DNA of 64,000 nucleotides, from assembly GCA_019455245.1 (NCBI GenBank), contig JACFMR010000014.1:37684-101683 (forward strand), given 5' to 3'. Origin of the DNA: Opitutaceae bacterium (GTDB taxonomy: Bacteria; Verrucomicrobiota; Verrucomicrobiia; Opitutales; Opitutaceae). Shown piece by piece: positions 61,041 to 64,000 of this stretch. A program made the position numbers and the translations under genes. How positions within the stretch are numbered: the stretch's first letter is position 1; every line of letters begins with the position of its first letter. A model generated the notes under the pieces. It had not been told where the DNA came from and did no database searches. It saw only the letters and a program-made list of their open reading frames with translations.

Positions 61041-62201
61041 ATGATCCGGCGACGTCTCTTTCCCCAGTTATTGAAGAGCCTCGACCGCAATCCAGCCGTA
61101 GCCCTGTTGGGACCGCGTCAGGTCGGCAAAACCACGCTCGCGCTGCAAGTCGGCGCCACGCGTCCGTCCATTTACCTCGATCTCGAAGACACGGCGGATC
61201 GCGCAAAGTTGACCGACGCCAAAGGCTATCTGCAGCAACATACGGACAAGCTCGTGATCATCGACGAGGTGCACCGCGCCCCCGAGATTTTCCAAACGCT
61301 GCGCGGCCTGATCGACCATGCGCGCCGCGAAGGCAAGACCACCGCGCAGTTCCTGCTGCTTGGCTCGGCCTCGGTCGATCTGCTCAAACAATCCGGCGAG
61401 TCGTTGGCCGGTCGGATCTCCTATCTGGAATTGAGCCTTTTCGACGTATTGGAAACGGCAACCGCCACCGCAGATCGTCTCTGGGTGCGCGGTGGTTTCC
61501 CTTCCAGCTTTCTGGCCGCAGACGACGCGGACAGCGTAGCGTGGCGCGAAGATTTCATTCGCACCTATCTCGAACGGGACGTGCCACAATTCGGTTCGCG
61601 GATTCCGGCCGAGACCTTGCGTCGCTTCTGGACCATGCTGGCGCACCGACAGGCCGGTTTGTTTAACGCTGCCGCCTTGGCCGAAGGCTTGGGTGTTGAG
61701 GGCAAAAGCACGGCCCGCTACCTGGACCTGCTCGTTGACCTCCTGCTCGTGCGCCGCCTGCCCGCCTGGCACCGCAACGCGGGCAAGCGTCTCGTCAAAT
61801 CGCCCAAGGTATTCATTCGGGACAGCGGGTTGGCGCATGCGCTGCTGCGCATCGGCGACCAAGAGCAGCTGCTCGGGCATCCGGTGGTCGGTGCCAGTTG
61901 GGAAGCCTTCGTGATCGAAACTCTCATCGCCGCCGCTCCGCGTGGCACGGAGGCACATTTTTACCGGACCGCCACCGGCAATGAGATCGACCTCGTCCTC
62001 ACCTTGCCGGGCGGGAAACTGTGGGCGGTGGAAATCAAGCGCAGCTCAGCGCCCAAAGTGGAACGCGGCTTTCATCTGGCCTGCGCCGATTTGGAGCCGG
62101 CGCAACGATTCGTCGTTTATCCGGGCAATGAGCGTTACCCATTGGGCGATGACGTTCACGCCATCAGTCTGCCCGGTCTGGCCGGCATGCTCGCGGCCTG
62201 A
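61041..62201 (+). CDS. AAA+ ATPase of the DUF4143 type
   Basis: A 386-residue ATPase. Walker A is LLGPRQVGKTTLA (about residues 24-36), Walker B LVIIDEVHRAPE, sensor region LLGSASVDLL, and the C-terminal DUF4143 part (about 200-370) contains NEIDLVLTLPG and WAVEIKRSS, a nuclease-like D-x-E-x-K arrangement. The role of the family is unknown; members are widespread, mobile-looking singletons. Its leader is AT-rich, unlike the rest of the window, and a 51-bp duplication of the neighbouring permease end flanks it, so it looks acquired. No partner toxin or antitoxin gene is evident. Confidence 0.9.
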   Translation: MIRRRLFPQLLKSLDRNPAVALLGPRQVGKTTLALQVGATRPSIYLDLEDTADRAKLTDAKGYLQQHTDKLVIIDEVHRAPEIFQTLRGLIDHARREGKTTAQFLLLGSASVDLLKQSGESLAGRISYLELSLFDVLETATATADRLWVRGGFPSSFLAADDADSVAWREDFIRTYLERDVPQFGSRIPAETLRRFWTMLAHRQAGLFNAAALAEGLGVEGKSTARYLDLLVDLLLVRRLPAWHRNAGKRLVKSPKVFIRDSGLAHALLRIGDQEQLLGHPVVGASWEAFVIETLIAAAPRGTEAHFYRTATGNEIDLVLTLPGGKLWAVEIKRSSAPKVERGFHLACADLEPAQRFVVYPGNERYPLGDDVHAISLPGLAGMLAA

Positions 62202-62227
62202 CGACCCCAAACGCCGCAAAACCGGCA

Positions 62228-62278
62228 CCCGTCGCCGTCGGCCTCCGCCAACCCGTCGGCCGCGTGCTGCAATAAACC
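62228..62278 (+). repeat. 51-bp direct repeat, copy 2
   Basis: A second copy of the permease gene end, 27 bases after the AAA+ gene stop, with one mismatch (62262) to 60641-60691. Like copy 1 it is followed at once by a GTAGG-type palindrome. Confidence 0.9.
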
Positions 62279-62301
62279 TGCCGGCTCCGCCTACGTTGTA
62301 G

Positions 62302-62320
62302 GCCCGGCCGATGGCCGGGC
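62302..62320. repeat. GCCCGGCC palindrome with TTGTAGG prefix
   Basis: GCCCGGCC pairs with GGCCGGGC across three bases, after GTTGTAG. It belongs to the same loose group as 57440-57459 and 60706-60730. Confidence 0.6.
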
Positions 62321-62721
62321 ACCTGCTTCATCTCACGCAGAGGCGCGGAGTTGCCGCCTGATCAGGTAGGGCGAGACGCCTACCCTCCTTCTTGGTCGTC
62401 GTAGCCCAAAGGGCGAAGTCGGAAGGCTTGGCGAAGGAGGGTCCCCACCGAGCCGCGCTGGTGATTGCACCCTCGACCCATCCGGAGGTCTGCAACGCGT
62501 AAAGTGCGGTTTCCGCAAAAGCCATGTTCGCAACATGGGTTTATGGGAAACTGACAGAATCCCATAAAGCCATATTCAGCCGAGATCCACTACCCCACCA
62601 TTTCCCTATAAAACTGATTTACAGGCAGTTAGTTTTTAGCCATATAAAGCCCATCGGCAATGAACTCCTCCTACAAAGCCATACTGAGTATGGGCTAATA
62701 ACACTGATCGCCGGAAGAAAG

Positions 62722-63153
62722 ATGATCACCGACCTAAACATCGCGTTGCATGCGTCGGGTGATGAGTATCAGCCGAGCAAGCTCGATGCCGTGTTCACGA
62801 ATGCGAACGATCCCCAAGAGATAGCGACCTTTGGCATCCATAAAGGCCGGCCGTGGGGATTTGGATACTCTGCACTGGTGATTCCTGCTTCGGTGCCGCT
62901 GAAAGACAAGATCCCAACCCTTTGCCGTGCCGCGCTTCCTCTCATCCCCAAGATGAAGGAAGCCGGCGCCAGCGATATCTACGTTAAAGCCGCCTTCGTG
63001 TGCACTGATTCTTGCGACGTTTTTCTGGAGGCTGAAGAGCTTAGATTGTTGGCGACCTTAGGCTGTTACTTTTCAGCATCGTGCGAAATCATGACGCTCG
63101 AAGAAGAGGGCGATCCAGTCGGCACGAGCCAATCAGAAGACGTCAGGTCTTGA
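62722..63153 (+). CDS. DUF4279-like small protein
   Basis: A 143-residue soluble protein. The layout (LNIALHASGDEYQPSKLDAVF, then GRPWGFGYSALV, a helical middle and LRLLATLGCYFSASCEI at the end) resembles DUF4279 immunity- or phage-associated small proteins, but the match is by eye only. ATG at 62722 gives the usual family length; an ATG at 62524 would add 66 residues without that pattern. Base composition is visibly lower in GC than the neighbours, which suggests recent transfer. It stands alone after the AAA+ gene. Function unknown. Confidence 0.5.
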   Translation: MITDLNIALHASGDEYQPSKLDAVFTNANDPQEIATFGIHKGRPWGFGYSALVIPASVPLKDKIPTLCRAALPLIPKMKEAGASDIYVKAAFVCTDSCDVFLEAEELRLLATLGCYFSASCEIMTLEEEGDPVGTSQSEDVRS

Positions 63154-63405
63154 CTATTGACACGACTCGCGCGTTCAGACGCCAGAGGCACTCGAAGTGA
63201 GCGTACAAAGGATCTGGCTTTGCCATTTACCTGTTCTGTTCTTGGCGCCGGGCATTTCCATGCCCAGACGGCTGAGTGGGATTCCCTCGCTCAGTAGCCC
63301 TGCTGTAGCCTCGTATCACTCTTTCGGGTAATCGCGGTCCTGTCGTTGCGGTGGATTGCCAACCGGTCCGTTTGCGGGCATGGAGAAACCACCCCGCCCA
63401 CCGCC

Positions 63406-64000
63406 ATGACCTCCCGCGAACGCGTTCTCGCCGCCATTGCCCACCGCGAACCCGACCGGGTGCCGGTCGATCTCGGGTCCACGCCCAGCTCCGGCATCTC
63501 CGCCATCGCCTACGGCCATTTAAAACGCCACCTCGGTCTCACCGCCGGAAGCACCCGCGTCTATGACGTGGTGCAGCAGCTCGCCCAGCCGGAGGACGCG
63601 ATCCTCGACCGCTGCGGCATCGACGTGGTGGACATCGGCCGCACCTTCAACCGCAACGACGACGCGTGGTACGACATCCGCCTCGGCGACGGCCAGCCGG
63701 CGCAATATCCCGCGTGGTTTCACCCCGTGCGTCAGCCCGACGGCTCGTGGCTCGCCCGCCTGCCCGACGGCACCGCCATCGCGCACATGCCGGTCGGCGG
63801 CACATTTTTCGACCAGACCTGCTTCCCCTACCTCGACGGTTATCCAGCGGACTTCGCCGGACTCGACGCCGCGATGGGCCGGGTGCTCTGGTCGGCGCTC
63901 GTGCACAGCCCGTGGGACCACGCGCGCGACCCGGGTTTTTGGGAGACCCTGCGCGCCAACGCCCTCGCCCTCCGGCAGTCCACCGACCGCGCGCTGATGA
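63406..64000 (+). CDS. Uroporphyrinogen decarboxylase-family protein, 3' end outside window
   Basis: The frame from ATG 63406 is open to the last base (198 codons visible). The N-terminus has the URO-D family start (RERVLAAIAHREPDRVPVDLG), followed by DRCGIDVVDIG and a region with many Trp and Asp. Conserved Arg residues of true heme-pathway HemE are not evident, so this is more likely one of the many URO-D-like proteins related to corrinoid methyltransferases or found in sugar and demethylation loci. The active-site half lies beyond the window. There is a 252-base gap to the gene before it. Confidence 0.75.
   Translation, partial: MTSRERVLAAIAHREPDRVPVDLGSTPSSGISAIAYGHLKRHLGLTAGSTRVYDVVQQLAQPEDAILDRCGIDVVDIGRTFNRNDDAWYDIRLGDGQPAQYPAWFHPVRQPDGSWLARLPDGTAIAHMPVGGTFFDQTCFPYLDGYPADFAGLDAAMGRVLWSALVHSPWDHARDPGFWETLRANALALRQSTDRALM

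Larger units (their letters stand above)
62202..62721. other. Intergenic region with duplication scar and palindromes
   Basis: About 520 bases: the second copy of the 51-bp repeat, a GCCCGGCC/GGCCGGGC stem at 62302-62320, a long-armed ACCCTCCTTC...GAAGGAGGGT pair (about 62382-62454), and from 62560 an AT-richer stretch. A frame open from 62524 joins the next gene but its first 66 codons look non-coding. Confidence 0.6.

Noticed and set aside
61041..62201. Toxin-antitoxin or defence operon with the AAA+ gene
   Set aside because: No partner gene is adjacent, and the DUF4279-like gene is 520 bases away with its own leader. The idea is kept only as a low-weight finding.
53150..62460. CRISPR array
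   Set aside because: Repeats are palindromic, of several kinds, unevenly spaced and without uniform spacers; no cas gene is present.

Overview
The window is a high-GC bacterial chromosome segment. A complete division and cell wall (dcw) cluster of Gram-negative type, a murC-murB fusion, many two-domain sugar-metabolism proteins (ThuA, Gfo/Idh/MocA, xylose-isomerase-like TIM barrel) and outer-membrane efflux parts point to Verrucomicrobiota, most likely an Opitutaceae-like lineage. This placement is an inference from gene content; no rRNA is present to prove it.

Bases 1-12.1 kb hold accessory metabolism: a ferritin-like protein cut by the left edge, a metallo-beta-lactamase-fold hydrolase with an N-terminal HTH-like segment, an NAD-binding dehydrogenase, a TIM-barrel isomerase, a Gfo/Idh/MocA-ThuA pair on the minus strand, a PAS histidine kinase, a tRNA-Cys, a sugar ABC importer without its ATPase, and a second ferritin-like protein of the same family. 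Bases 12.2-23.5 kb hold a minus-strand MFS transporter, then a plus-strand run (GHL6-like glycosidase, tandem alpha/beta hydrolase, CapA-type protein, serine hydrolase, exported-looking Pcm), an unrecognised glycosidase-like protein and a small membrane protein.

Bases 23.6-49.7 kb are one almost unbroken minus-strand block. Read in its own direction it runs mraZ, rsmH, ftsL, ftsI, murE, murF, mraY, murD, a LysM protein, ftsW, murG, murC-murB, ddl, ftsQ, ftsA, ftsZ, then a six-hairpin glycosidase, obgE, a small protein, a GspE/PilB-type ATPase, a TPR lipoprotein and a LysE exporter. Most neighbours overlap or nearly abut. Four TGGG repeats at exact 10-bp spacing lie just upstream of mraZ and fit the MraZ operator, so the cluster is probably autoregulated.

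Bases 50-64 kb differ: genes are separated by long gaps full of palindromic, REP-like repeats. They contain a type II NADH dehydrogenase, a DUF971 protein, hisI, a modular Gly/Ser-linked lipoprotein, a TolC/HlyD/ABC tripartite efflux set interrupted by two copies of a ~170-bp repeat, an AAA+ (DUF4143-type) ATPase flanked by a 51-bp duplication of the efflux permease 3' end, a DUF4279-like protein and the start of a uroporphyrinogen-decarboxylase-family gene cut by the right edge.

The most interesting points are the 51-bp duplication around the ATPase gene, the repeat island around the efflux operon (whose TolC-like gene lacks a sensible start codon), the MraZ operator, the MurC-MurB fusion with cysteine in place of the MurB catalytic serine, and the tandem hydrolase with a degenerate second domain.
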